The translations under genes and the position numbers were made by a program. A DNA stretch of 64,000 nucleotides from MPNP01 sp026710155 (GTDB taxonomy: Bacteria; Pseudomonadota; Alphaproteobacteria; Rhodobacterales; Rhodobacteraceae): NCBI GenBank assembly GCA_965200885.1, contig OZ241737.1, positions 806,001-870,000 of the forward strand. The letters run 5' to 3'. The notes below the pieces were generated by a model that saw nothing but the letters and a program-made list of their open reading frames with translations, ran no database searches and had not been told where the DNA came from. How positions within the stretch are numbered: the first letter of the stretch is position 1; each line of letters opens with the position of its first letter. This document shows, piece by piece, positions 8,513 to 17,932 of the stretch.

Positions 8513-10936
8513 TTGAAATTGGCAGAAAATATGGCGGCAACAGAAACGTACGATGAAGAGAAAATCAAGGTCCTGAAAGGCCTCGAAGGTGTTCGGAAAA
8601 GACCGGGCATGTATATTGGAAACGTACAGAATGGGGATGGTTTGCACCACCTGATTTATGAAGTTGCTGATAATGGAGTTGATGAGGCATTGGCGGGTCA
8701 TGCCAACCAGATCAAAATTGTTTTACATGATGACGGTTGTGTCTCGGTTGAGGATAATGGGCGTGGTATCCCTGTAGGGATAATGGAGGAAGAAGGCAAA
8801 TCAGCTGTCGAGGTCATCATGACTCAAATGCATGCAGGTGGGAAATTCGACAGCAACAGCTATAAGGTTTCCGGTGGGACCCATGGAGTGGGTGTTTCGG
8901 TAGTTAACGCCTTGTCGGATTGGTTGGAAGTAACCGTCTGGCGAACCGGTAAGGAATATTTTGTTCGCTTTGAACATGGTGAAGCAGTTGAACCATTGAA
9001 GGAATTGGGGCCAAGTGGAGATAAGACAGGTACAAAAGTAAAATTCAAGGCTAGCTTTGATCGGTTCAATAACACCAATTTTGAATGGGAACGGCTCGAA
9101 AAAAGGTTCAGGGAACTGTCCTTTCTGAATACCCAGTTGAATATTGCCCTCAGGGACGAAAGAGAGTCAGAACCCAAGGAGGAGAATTTCTTCTCCGAAG
9201 GGGGTGTCCGGGAATTTGTCGCCTATCTCGATGCCTCACGAATGCCACTTCAGGAAGAACCCATTTTCATAACTGGTGAACTGGACAAGGTTGGTGTGGA
9301 AATTGCCTTTTGGTGGAACGATTCCTACCATGAACTCATCATGCCCTATACCAACAACATTCCCCAGTCAGATGGGGGAACCCATGTCGCCGGTTTTCGG
9401 GCAGCCTTGACCAGAACCGTCAATTCTTATGCCGCTGAATACGGGCAATCTTCACGCCAAATAAAGACCCGCTTCAATGGTGACGACATTAGGGAGGGAA
9501 TGACTTGTGTCATTTCCATCAAACGGCCGGAACCCGATTTCAGTTCCCAAACCAAGGATAAACTGGTTTCTACCGATGTACAAACGGCCGTTTCCACACT
9601 GGTTTCGGAAAAGTTGATGGAATATTTTCTGGAAAACCCGGCGATCGCCAAAAGCATATTGATCCGGATCAGCCAAGCCGCTGAAGCCAGGGAAGCAGCA
9701 AGGAAAGCAAGGGATCTGACCAGAAAGAAATCCTCATTGGACATTGCTTCACTCCCGGGCAAACTTGCAGATTGTCAGGAAAAGGACCCTTGCAACTCTG
9801 AGTTGTTTATTGTCGAGGGTGATTCCGCCGGCGGATCGGCCAAGCAGGGAAGAACAAGAACCAATCAGGCTGTTTTGCCCTTGCGGGGCAAGGTATTGAA
9901 TATAGAAAGAGCCAGAATCGACAAGGTTTTGGGCAATGAACAAATAGGCACCTTGATAACGGCACTTGGGGCAGGCATTGGAAGAGATGAGTTTGATATT
10001 GAAAAACTGAGATATCACAAAATTGTTATCATGACCGATGCTGACGTTGATGGGGCTCACATACGAACCCTGTTGCTCACCTTCTTTTTCCGCCAGATGC
10101 CGGAAATTATAGAAAACGGTTATCTCTACATTGCCCAACCGCCCCTATACAAGGTCCAAAGAGGTAATTCTGGAACATACCTCAAGGATCAGGGCGAATT
10201 GGATAATTTCCTTGTTCAGACGGGTAGTGATGGTGCTCTGCTTCGCTTGGGAACTGGGGAAACTCTGGCTGCGGCCGATTTGATCAGGGTAATCAACCAG
10301 GCCCAGGAACTGAAAAAAATACTTGGCAAATTTCAGGCCAATCACTGGCTGCCAGCCATTGAGCATGGAGCCATAGCGAATATCTTTTCAAAAGATATCA
10401 AGAGCAATCCCCAAAAGGCAGCCGACAGGGTTGCAGATCGACTGAACATGGCTGCGCTTGAGTATGAAAAGGGTTGGGCGGGAAGACCCGCCCAGGATGG
10501 TGGACTGACCTTTAGGAGAACCCTGCGCGGGGTTGAGGAATTACAAACCTTGAGAAGGAGTTTTCTGGTTACTCCCGAATGTCAGAAACTGGTTGCCATG
10601 GCCGAGGATTTGGAAAGTGTCTATCAGTATCCCGCAGAGTTGATAATCAGGCAAAAGACCGAAAAGATTTTTACTCCTTCCCAGTTGCTGGCGAAGATAC
10701 TGGAAATTGGACAGAAGGGGCTTTCACTTCAAAGATACAAGGGTTTAGGAGAAATGAACCCCGAACAGCTCTGGGAAACAACCCTTGATCCTGATGAAAG
10801 GGTTCTTCTTCAGGTAAAGGTTGAAGATGTGGCAGAGGCAAATGATCTGCTGATCAAGCTGATGGGCAAGGATGTCCCACCAAGAAGGGATTTCATTATC
10901 GAGAATGCCCTTAATGCCACAAATGCCTATTATTGA
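8513..10936 (+). CDS. gyrB: DNA gyrase subunit B
   Basis: About 807 residues, the full length of GyrB. It is the ATPase subunit of gyrase, which introduces negative supercoils. The GHKL ATPase domain is seen in VLEGVRKRPGMYIG and later VEDNGRGIPV. The transducer domain follows. The TOPRIM domain is seen in LFIVEGDSAGGSAKQGR and MTDADVDGAHIRTLL, and the C-terminal GyrB motif in QRYKGLGEMNPEQLWETT. The likely start is TTG 8513, about 9 bp after GAGGAGG. ATG 8531 is possible but has no ribosome site. Element A has inserted about 110 bp upstream, so the original promoter region may be displaced. Confidence 0.97.
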   Translation: MKLAENMAATETYDEEKIKVLKGLEGVRKRPGMYIGNVQNGDGLHHLIYEVADNGVDEALAGHANQIKIVLHDDGCVSVEDNGRGIPVGIMEEEGKSAVEVIMTQMHAGGKFDSNSYKVSGGTHGVGVSVVNALSDWLEVTVWRTGKEYFVRFEHGEAVEPLKELGPSGDKTGTKVKFKASFDRFNNTNFEWERLEKRFRELSFLNTQLNIALRDERESEPKEENFFSEGGVREFVAYLDASRMPLQEEPIFITGELDKVGVEIAFWWNDSYHELIMPYTNNIPQSDGGTHVAGFRAALTRTVNSYAAEYGQSSRQIKTRFNGDDIREGMTCVISIKRPEPDFSSQTKDKLVSTDVQTAVSTLVSEKLMEYFLENPAIAKSILIRISQAAEAREAARKARDLTRKKSSLDIASLPGKLADCQEKDPCNSELFIVEGDSAGGSAKQGRTRTNQAVLPLRGKVLNIERARIDKVLGNEQIGTLITALGAGIGRDEFDIEKLRYHKIVIMTDADVDGAHIRTLLLTFFFRQMPEIIENGYLYIAQPPLYKVQRGNSGTYLKDQGELDNFLVQTGSDGALLRLGTGETLAAADLIRVINQAQELKKILGKFQANHWLPAIEHGAIANIFSKDIKSNPQKAADRVADRLNMAALEYEKGWAGRPAQDGGLTFRRTLRGVEELQTLRRSFLVTPECQKLVAMAEDLESVYQYPAELIIRQKTEKIFTPSQLLAKILEIGQKGLSLQRYKGLGEMNPEQLWETTLDPDERVLLQVKVEDVAEANDLLIKLMGKDVPPRRDFIIENALNATNAYY

Positions 10937-10968
10937 TCGAGTATAGTTCTGGGCAAATTACGTAATAG

Positions 10969-11697
10969 TTATTTGGTCAAGACAAAGGCTACCATGGGTT
11001 GCTCCAATACCAGGTATCCTTGCTTTTTCAGAGCATGTAGTTGAAAGAGGTCTTTCATTTCCTCAATGACCATTTCGACTCTATTTGCCCTGTTGGGATC
11101 GACAGAAACCGCATCATTCACAATGGCCTCGATACCATTGACCCTGATGGAAATCATATACTCGAAGGCGTCATCCAACCGCCCCAAATCTCCTTCAATA
11201 AAATCGTGCAATTCATGCAAGGCATTTCGGCAGACTTCTGTTTCATCTTCCAGGGGTTTGAAAACCTCGAAAAAACTGCCGAAATTCAAGGGTTCCATGA
11301 TCAGAAGCGGGCATCCGGTCTTGGTAACTTGCAGTGCCTTTAGCAATCCTTTTTGAACTTCCTGTTCAGGTATGTGATGCAGGGTGTTCAAAATAATGGT
11401 TCCATCAAAGCCATTTTCACTGAAAACCATGTCACCAGCACCAGTATGGAAGAGTTCAGCCTGTGGGCATTTTCTACTTGCTTCAATCAATGATTGTTTG
11501 TTCACATCAATACCGGTCGGTTTGGCCGATCTGTTTGCAAGTGCCTTCAGCAAACCACCCCGACCACAACCGATATCAAGAATTCTTTGATTCTCAAGAG
11601 GTGAAAATGTTTCTTCTATGACAGCTATGTTCCGATTGACATCAGTTCTTTTTCTGGTCATGGCAAGCACGGGGATTTCATTTTGATACACGGTCAT
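10969..11697 (-). CDS. class I SAM-dependent methyltransferase
   Basis: About 242 residues. The Rossmann-fold SAM-binding motif I is ILDIGCGRGGLLKAL, followed by the acidic loop PTGIDVNKQSLIEASRK. The substrate-binding post-motif is TIILNTLHHIPE, as in Methyltransf_11/25 proteins. Start MTVYQNEIP is preceded by ACAGGA. An upstream frame to 11751 is AT-rich and less likely. It stands alone, convergent with gyrB. The substrate is unknown. Confidence 0.85.
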   Translation of the reverse strand: MTVYQNEIPVLAMTRKRTDVNRNIAVIEETFSPLENQRILDIGCGRGGLLKALANRSAKPTGIDVNKQSLIEASRKCPQAELFHTGAGDMVFSENGFDGTIILNTLHHIPEQEVQKGLLKALQVTKTGCPLLIMEPLNFGSFFEVFKPLEDETEVCRNALHELHDFIEGDLGRLDDAFEYMISIRVNGIEAIVNDAVSVDPNRANRVEMVIEEMKDLFQLHALKKQGYLVLEQPMVAFVLTK

Positions 11698-11800
11698 GCA
11701 AAAAAATCCTGTTTTTTCTTTTATAAATTTTATGGTGTATAATATCCACATGATTTACCGCGAGTAGATTTAATTTCGAGGAAAAGGAGCAATTTATCAA

Positions 11801-11962
11801 ATGGCAGAAATGGAATATCTTGAAGCGCTTAAACAAAAGCATAAAGAACTTTCCGAGAGAGTTGAGCAAGCTGAAAAATCACCCAGTCCTGATCACATCC
11901 AGATTGTCGAAATGAAAAAGCAGAAACTTCATTTGAAGGAAAAAATTTTTGGAATGAGTTAA
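11801..11962 (+). CDS. DUF465 (YdcH-like) small protein
   Basis: A 53-residue protein, MAEMEYLEALKQKHKELSER with a helical, Lys/Glu-rich continuation ending in LHLKEKIFGMS. The pattern (LKxKHxxLxxxI/V, then I..LKKxKLxLKDxI) is that of the DUF465 family, common and usually duplicated in alphaproteobacteria. AAAAGGAG lies 12 bp upstream. The function is not known. It sits alone between the methyltransferase and the NCS2 permease. Confidence 0.85.
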   Translation: MAEMEYLEALKQKHKELSERVEQAEKSPSPDHIQIVEMKKQKLHLKEKIFGMS

Positions 11963-12078
11963 CCAAAAACACCTTTTAAATCCTTATGACAGCTTGATAA
12001 AGGGAGGTCAGCCTAAGTTCGCTTGCAGGTTAGCAAGACTGATGGTGGATAGATGTTGTTTTCAATTGGGAATGAAAT

Positions 12079-13791
12079 TTGCAGCAACCGGAAGAAATCA
12101 AATACTGGGTTAACGATAAACCTCCATTACCTGTAGCCATTTTAGCGGCCGTCCAGCAAATATCCCTCTTGGGCACGATTATGACACTGTCCCTGGTTTT
12201 GGGACGGACATTGGGGTTGGAAATTGACGAACAGATTCACCTTGTCGCCCTGACCATGGTTGCGGCCGGTATAGGTGTTATACTGCAGACCTTGAACAGA
12301 AACCAGGTCGGAAGCGGGCTTTTTGTGCCCATGCATACAACTTCAGCAGCTTTTCCAGCCATGGCCATAGCATCCCAGATGGGTGGTTTGGGACTTGCCT
12401 TTGGCATGTTAAGTGTTGTGGGTGTGGTCCAGCTTGTTGTAGGCAAGATCATCACTCGACTGAAGGAGGTAATTCCGGTTGAAATTGCAGGATTGGCAGT
12501 TTTTATAGTTGGTATAGAGGTCGGTTTGTTGGGCCTCAGAAACATTCTGGGAATCGGTACGGAATTGGAGAATAACACACTCAATGCCGGAGTGGGGTTT
12601 TCCACTCTGGCCTTGATCATCGGTTTGACCATTTGGGGACCTTCCATCCTGAAAGCCTTTGCAGTCATTTCCGGACTTATTTTGGGTCAGATTCTGGCTA
12701 TTTGGGTAGGATTGGTACCAACCGAAGACCTGATGGCTATCACCAACTCCGAATTATTCGAAATTCCTCCAATCGGGGAATTTGGCTGGAAAGTGGATTG
12801 GCGTCTTATTCCTGATTTTGCCATAGTTGGGATAGCCCTCTCCCTGAATTGTTTTGGCATAATGACTGTTGCCCAGAAATCCTATGATGCCTCATGGAAG
12901 CGACCGGATATAGAAGGTGTGAAGAGAGGATTGATGGCAGAGGGTTTGACCAACATTGCCACTTCCTTCATAAACGGGGTTTCGCAAACAAGTTCGGGCC
13001 CGGCAGTTGGTCTGGCCCTTACCTCTGGCATAGTCAGTAGAATTGTCGCATACATACTTGGTGGAATGTTTATTGTTCTGGCCTTTTTCCCGCCGGTAAC
13101 CTACTTATGGAACAGCCTGTCAACCACCGTGGTCGGAGCGATTCTGTTGTTTTTTGGAGGCATCATTACCATTACAGGCCTCAGAATTCTGATGTTGAGA
13201 CTTTTGGATAACCGAAGAACCATCGCCATCGGACTCGCGATAATTGGGGGCGTGGGTTCGGGATTATTGGCAAGGATAGCCGATGAAGATGCCTTTTATT
13301 TTGCCCTATTTTCAACACCCCTGGCGTTATCCCTGAGCATTGCAATTGTTCTGAATGCCTTTTTCCTCATAAACAGCAGGCGAAAACTCACCTATGAAGT
13401 TTCCCTGGTTGAAAATTGGCACAAGCAATTGGACAAGATGGTCTGGGAATTGGGCAAGTCGTGGGGCGCTTCCCCTGAGACCGTCGCCCGTATCATTCAT
13501 TCACTTAATGAATTGGCAGATGTTGTCGAAGGTCACGAACTGATTTCACAGCAAGATAAGAGGATCTTTATATCGGCCAGGTTTTATCAATCCTTTTGTA
13601 CGGTCAAGTTTTCCTATTCAGGAGAGGGTTTCAGAATTGTCAACAAGCCGCCGACCCCGGAACAAATGCTGGAAGACCCAGATTCCGTAACCGACTTGGC
13701 AGGATATCTTGTCAGGCAAATTGCCGATGGGATAAAAATCAACACCCTGCGGAATAATATCACTGTGATTGCATTGGAATATTACGACTAG
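12079..13791 (+). CDS. NCS2-family purine/xanthine-type permease with C-terminal ATPase-like domain
   Basis: A 570-residue protein. Residues 1 to about 430 hold 12-14 hydrophobic segments with NCS2 features, namely GLFVPMHTTSAAFPAM and GVSQTSSGPAVG. This predicts an inner-membrane nucleobase importer. Residues about 440-570 are soluble and unusual for NCS2. They include SLNELADVVEG (N-box-like), VKFSYSGEGF (G-box-like) and TLRNNITVIALEYYD, which resemble a degenerate anti-sigma/HATPase fold. The start is TTG 12079, since no in-frame ATG lies nearby. The gene is monocistronic. The transported base cannot be told from the sequence. Confidence 0.85.
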   Translation: MQQPEEIKYWVNDKPPLPVAILAAVQQISLLGTIMTLSLVLGRTLGLEIDEQIHLVALTMVAAGIGVILQTLNRNQVGSGLFVPMHTTSAAFPAMAIASQMGGLGLAFGMLSVVGVVQLVVGKIITRLKEVIPVEIAGLAVFIVGIEVGLLGLRNILGIGTELENNTLNAGVGFSTLALIIGLTIWGPSILKAFAVISGLILGQILAIWVGLVPTEDLMAITNSELFEIPPIGEFGWKVDWRLIPDFAIVGIALSLNCFGIMTVAQKSYDASWKRPDIEGVKRGLMAEGLTNIATSFINGVSQTSSGPAVGLALTSGIVSRIVAYILGGMFIVLAFFPPVTYLWNSLSTTVVGAILLFFGGIITITGLRILMLRLLDNRRTIAIGLAIIGGVGSGLLARIADEDAFYFALFSTPLALSLSIAIVLNAFFLINSRRKLTYEVSLVENWHKQLDKMVWELGKSWGASPETVARIIHSLNELADVVEGHELISQQDKRIFISARFYQSFCTVKFSYSGEGFRIVNKPPTPEQMLEDPDSVTDLAGYLVRQIADGIKINTLRNNITVIALEYYD

Positions 13792-13958
13792 ACCAGAGCG
13801 CGTACCAATGAACAGCAAGACAAGCTGGAACCCGACAGACCATTGAAAATCGAGCCGGGAGGTACATGCAGCAAATTCAAAGCTTGTATGACCCTCTTTA
13901 AAAATACGGGGTATTTAAACTTTTAACTCAATTGATACTCACCTATCTTACTGTTAAT

Positions 13959-14183
13959 TCAGGTGCCATCATCTTTCAGGTTAAAATCACAATCTATCAG
14001 GATACTCCGGGCTTGTTCATATTTTTCATCAGCCACCATAATTCTGCGCGGGAGAATTCCAATTTGACCCTCCAAAACACTCATATGAGAATCCAAAATA
14101 AATACTTTGATTCCTTCGCCCTCAAGAATGGCAGAGGCAAAGGATAATTCTGTCGGATCATTGGTTCGGTATAATTCTTTCAT
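13959..14183 (-). CDS. DUF2007 domain protein
   Basis: A 74-residue protein, MKELYRTNDPTELSFASAIL followed by EGEGIKVFILDSHMSVLEG and a closing RRIMVADEKYEQARSILIDC. This is the DUF2007 (putative signal-transducing) family. It lies head to head with the polyprenyl synthase gene. This neighbourhood recurs in alphaproteobacteria, which supports a real gene. The function is unproven. Confidence 0.9.
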   Translation of the reverse strand: MKELYRTNDPTELSFASAILEGEGIKVFILDSHMSVLEGQIGILPRRIMVADEKYEQARSILIDCDFNLKDDGT

Positions 14184-14227
14184 TTGGCTTCCTTAAAATC
14201 CAATTGTTGTAGACAAGGTAATAAAAA

Positions 14228-15235
14228 TTGTTGGATAAAACAAACACAACATCCCAAAGAGATGCCTTAATCGTACCAGAAATCCTGAGAGAAGATTTGA
14301 CCAAGGTAGAAACCATTATCAGGACAAGGTCGGATTCTGAACTCGTTGAAAGGATAAACCAGGTATTGTTACATATATTTGGTAGTGGTGGCAAAAGGTT
14401 TCGTCCCTTGCTTACCCTTTCGGCTGCCAGATTATTGGAATATGAAGGTGAACATCATCTCAATCTGGCTGCAGCAGTGGAATTCGTACATACCGCCACG
14501 CTTGTACATGATGATGTCGTGGATCAAAGCAAACAAAGGAGAGGAAAACCGGCAGCAAACTATCTGTGGGATGACAAAACCTCGGTTTTGGTTGGTGATT
14601 ATCTGTTTGCCAGATCGTTTCAACTTATGGTTTCAGCAGATTCACTTCGTTCCCTGGCTGTTTTGTCTGATGCTTCTGCCACAATTGCCGAAGCAGAGGT
14701 TCTGCAACTTGTAAACCAGAACAATTCGTCGATTTCTGTCGATACCTATCTCACGATTATCCAGGGTAAGACTGCAGCACTGTTTTCAGCAGCCACCGAA
14801 GTTGGTGGAATTGTTGGCAGGGGTACCAATCAACAGATTCGGGGATTGTCCGAATTCGGCAATTACCTTGGTATCGGATTTCAGATCATGGACGATCTTT
14901 TGGATTACGAGGGCCATTCCCCGGAATTGGGTAAAAATGTCGGTGATGATTTTAAGGAAGGAAAAGTAACTCTTCCTGTAATACGTGCCATTGAGCAGGC
15001 CGATAAAAAGGAAATAGCTTTCTGGAAAAGGGTTTTCGAAGACAATAATATTGTGGCTGGTGACCTGGAACGGGCGCTGGCGATTTTGAAGACAAGAGGT
15101 ATTATCGAAGAAGTGAGGTCAAAGGCCTTCGATTGGTCGGAAAAAGCCAAGAATTGCCTGGAAAAGCTGCCAAACAATGACATAGCAAATTTTCTAGGTG
15201 ATCTGGCAGATAATTCTGTTGCCCGTAAATCCTGA
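14228..15235 (+). CDS. ispB: all-trans polyprenyl diphosphate synthase
   Basis: 335 residues. Both aspartate-rich prenyltransferase motifs are present: FARM as LVHDDVVDQSKQRRG (about residues 95-110) and SARM as GFQIMDDLLDYEG (about residues 215-225). The GGKRFRPLL entry motif is also there. The enzyme makes the long side chain of ubiquinone from FPP and IPP. Octaprenyl or decaprenyl length cannot be decided from the sequence. The start is TTG at 14228. It is divergent from DUF2007 and convergent with ispE. Confidence 0.93.
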   Translation: MLDKTNTTSQRDALIVPEILREDLTKVETIIRTRSDSELVERINQVLLHIFGSGGKRFRPLLTLSAARLLEYEGEHHLNLAAAVEFVHTATLVHDDVVDQSKQRRGKPAANYLWDDKTSVLVGDYLFARSFQLMVSADSLRSLAVLSDASATIAEAEVLQLVNQNNSSISVDTYLTIIQGKTAALFSAATEVGGIVGRGTNQQIRGLSEFGNYLGIGFQIMDDLLDYEGHSPELGKNVGDDFKEGKVTLPVIRAIEQADKKEIAFWKRVFEDNNIVAGDLERALAILKTRGIIEEVRSKAFDWSEKAKNCLEKLPNNDIANFLGDLADNSVARKS

Positions 15236-16105
15236 TCAGGCGGGAAGTATCCGAGTGGGTTGGACCCACCACCACGGTTTCAATTGTTTGATTGTCCGCG
15301 CTGCAACCGATACCTGTTCAGCGGTTTGAAAAATACCGAAGCAGGTTCCACCTGAACCTGACATTCTTGCTACCAAACAACCATCCTGCTTCTTCAGACC
15401 TGATAGAATGTCCTTTATTTCAGGGCAAAGTTGCAAGGCGGGAGGTTCCAGATCATTTCTCTGTTCCCTCAACCAGGTGATGACATCAATCCTTTTTCCC
15501 ATGGCCGGAAATGGTGTCTGGGAAGAATTGTTTACCTTGTCCAGCCGATTGTAGACATCCTGGGTCTGGACTGGCTTATTGGGGTTTACCAACAGCAAGG
15601 GGAACTCCGGGAAACCGCCAAGAACAGCGATCTTTTCTCCCAATCCGCTTACCATTGAGGGCTTGCCGGTCAGACACACTGGAAGATCAGATCCAATTGA
15701 AGTTATTTTGCCGGTATCGTTAGGCAAAGGGCATGTCAGATAATTGGAGGCCAGCCGCAAGGCCAGGGCAGCATTCATGGATCCACCGCCAAGTCCGGCA
15801 GAAACAGGTATGGATTTCTCCAGATTGATCCTGAAACCGGTACCCCTCTCTGGAAGTAAACGCAGAGCAGTCAGAATGATGTTTTCTGAAGGGTGTGGAA
15901 GGGCCTTGCTGTAAGGACCACGGGTTGAAAGTGAAAACCTTTCTGCAGGTTCCAGCTCCAGGGTGTCACCAAAATCGGTAAACACAACCAGGCTGTCGAT
16001 TTCATGAAACCCGTTTGGTAGTTTGCCGGTTACATGCAGGGTAAGGTTTATTTTGGCATTAGCAACACCTGCAATTGCCCGATGGTCGCTATTCCTCCTC
16101 TTCAA
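15236..16105 (-). CDS. ispE: 4-diphosphocytidyl-2-C-methyl-D-erythritol kinase
   Basis: A 289-residue GHMP kinase of the MEP isoprenoid pathway. Motifs in order are AKINLTLHVTGKLPNGFHEI (substrate site, with the conserved Lys and Asn), the P-loop IPVSAGLGGGSMNAA, and the C-terminal MSGSGGTCFGIF. Its reading frame overlaps the 3' end of the upstream TPR gene by 17 bp, so the two are likely co-transcribed. It meets the polyprenyl synthase tail to tail with no gap. Confidence 0.95.
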   Translation of the reverse strand: MKRRNSDHRAIAGVANAKINLTLHVTGKLPNGFHEIDSLVVFTDFGDTLELEPAERFSLSTRGPYSKALPHPSENIILTALRLLPERGTGFRINLEKSIPVSAGLGGGSMNAALALRLASNYLTCPLPNDTGKITSIGSDLPVCLTGKPSMVSGLGEKIAVLGGFPEFPLLLVNPNKPVQTQDVYNRLDKVNNSSQTPFPAMGKRIDVITWLREQRNDLEPPALQLCPEIKDILSGLKKQDGCLVARMSGSGGTCFGIFQTAEQVSVAARTIKQLKPWWWVQPTRILPA

Positions 16106-17777
16106 ATCTTTTTGTTCCTTCTTCTAAACCGTACATCAGTCTGAGTTCGATTTTTCTGCCAAGTTCACCTTCCGGATTAGTTTTCAGGGCACGTTCCCAT
16201 TCCCGTATTGCCAATCCTTCCTCACCCATGACCCAATAGACTTCAGCTATATGATCTATTACCTCGGCTTGGTTGGGGATAATACGGTCCGATCTCTGCA
16301 AATACTCCAAAGCTTCTTCCAGTTTTCCCTGACGATATAAAACCCAGCCCATTGAATCCAAATAGTACCCATTGTCGGGTTCGGTCTCCAGAGCCGCCCT
16401 GATCAGTTCCTCAGCTTCATCAAGTTTGATGTTGCGTTCAGCCAACGAATACCCCAGATTATTTTGAACCAAGGCATTGTCAGGGGATATTTCCAACGAT
16501 TTTCTCCAATCAGTTTCGGCCTTTTCCCATATATCCATGAGATAATACAATTGCCCTCTCAGGAAATAGGCATCCCAATTCTCTCGGTTGGTTCCCTTTG
16601 ATAATTCTATTCCCTGGCTGATACTGTCAACTGCCTCCTGCACTTCAGACCTGTTGGATCTTAGTTCACCCAGGAGGTAAAATAAATCAATTGAGTTCGG
16701 ATGCAGTTCAAGAGCTTCCTGAACAATCATCAAACTTTTATTGGAATCACCCATTTCATAATGAATGTCTGATCGCAAACCTGTTGCTGCCTGATAATAC
16801 GGATCATCTGGCGTAATGCCTTCGATCGGTAGTAGGGCCAATTCGAGGCTGTCCAGGGAAAGGAGAGTTCTGCTGACGGCAAAATCAAGGGTAATATCCT
16901 CTGGGTCAAGATATCTGGCCAATCTGAACAATGCCAGCGAATCCCCGGAGGGTCCATTGTTGTTGGTTGTAATTCGGGCAACAGCGGACAAAAGTTTGGC
17001 CAAACCCTCCCTGGCGTTGATTTCAAAATCAATGCTGTTTCCGGAAGTCAGGTTTTTCTTGAGTTGCAGAAAGGGTGTTTTTCTTGGGTCGATTTCCGAA
17101 AATCTCAGCAAATCATACGCTTCTCTTGCCTCTTCAAGCTTGCCTTGATTGAGCAAGATACCAACCATCAGGTAAAGAACCTCGTTTTGAAGGGCCGGAG
17201 GGTAATCCCTGATTGACCCCAGAGTTTCGATGGCCATTTCCAGATTACCGTTTGAGGCATGAATCAGGCTATTTGAAAAGTCCACCAGGGAAACGCTCCC
17301 CTCGTCAAAACCTTCCCGGAAAATCTCCAATGAATCTTCGACCGAACCCTCGCCAAAAGCGGACCATCCAAGAAACAGTTCATTGAGGGGAAAATTCAAG
17401 GGCATTTCATCCAGAAAGGTCTTTATCGAGTCATATTCTTTTCGGACGAACAGGTCAGTAATTTTAACAATCCGTGCCAAAACAAAATCGTTGTCAATGG
17501 CAAGCAATCGATCAGCATGACCTATTGCCTGGTCTAGTTCCCCCGCTCCCATATATGTTTTCAAGGCCAACTCCAGGATTTCCGGAGTATCAAAAGCTTC
17601 ATCGGGCAATTCTTCAAGGTATCCTCTGGCAATATCATAGCGATATTCTTCCACAGCATATTCAGCAGCCATAAAGGCTCCCAGAAAATCCTGGGCCTTG
17701 AGCGGGGTTCCTGCAAACAACAACAGGACCAATACTGATCGGACTAAATTAAAAAACCTGTACAACACCAAAATCAT
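16089..17777 (-). CDS. exported TPR-repeat protein
   Basis: About 562 residues. Start MILVLYRFFNLVRSVLVLLL follows AAGGGAAAT. A signal peptide ends near TPLKAQDF, so the protein is probably periplasmic or anchored. Many tetratricopeptide repeats follow; the clearest are in the C-terminal half (PDNALVQNNLGYSLAERNIK, PDNGYYLDSMGWVLYRQGKL, PNQAEVIDHIAEVYWVMGEE). This is the typical alphaproteobacterial TPR protein beside ispE. It is probably a scaffold for envelope proteins, with partners unknown. Confidence 0.88.
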   Translation of the reverse strand: MILVLYRFFNLVRSVLVLLLFAGTPLKAQDFLGAFMAAEYAVEEYRYDIARGYLEELPDEAFDTPEILELALKTYMGAGELDQAIGHADRLLAIDNDFVLARIVKITDLFVRKEYDSIKTFLDEMPLNFPLNELFLGWSAFGEGSVEDSLEIFREGFDEGSVSLVDFSNSLIHASNGNLEMAIETLGSIRDYPPALQNEVLYLMVGILLNQGKLEEAREAYDLLRFSEIDPRKTPFLQLKKNLTSGNSIDFEINAREGLAKLLSAVARITTNNNGPSGDSLALFRLARYLDPEDITLDFAVSRTLLSLDSLELALLPIEGITPDDPYYQAATGLRSDIHYEMGDSNKSLMIVQEALELHPNSIDLFYLLGELRSNRSEVQEAVDSISQGIELSKGTNRENWDAYFLRGQLYYLMDIWEKAETDWRKSLEISPDNALVQNNLGYSLAERNIKLDEAEELIRAALETEPDNGYYLDSMGWVLYRQGKLEEALEYLQRSDRIIPNQAEVIDHIAEVYWVMGEEGLAIREWERALKTNPEGELGRKIELRLMYGLEEGTKRFEEEE

Positions 17778-17932
17778 ATTTCCCTTACCGACATCTTGAC
17801 ACAAGATGGATAGCAACCCCTCACATAGATGGAAACAGGATTCTCATCAAAGAATCAAAAACCAATTGCTGAATTATATTCGTCCTCCCACACAATTGAA
17901 TTCATTATATTGTGAACCTGAAAAAACCGAGA

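Noticed and set aside
8176..8556. 126-codon plus-strand frame spanning the right end of element A into gyrB
   Set aside because: It crosses the terminal repeat and target duplication and overlaps gyrB in another frame, so it is a chance fusion.
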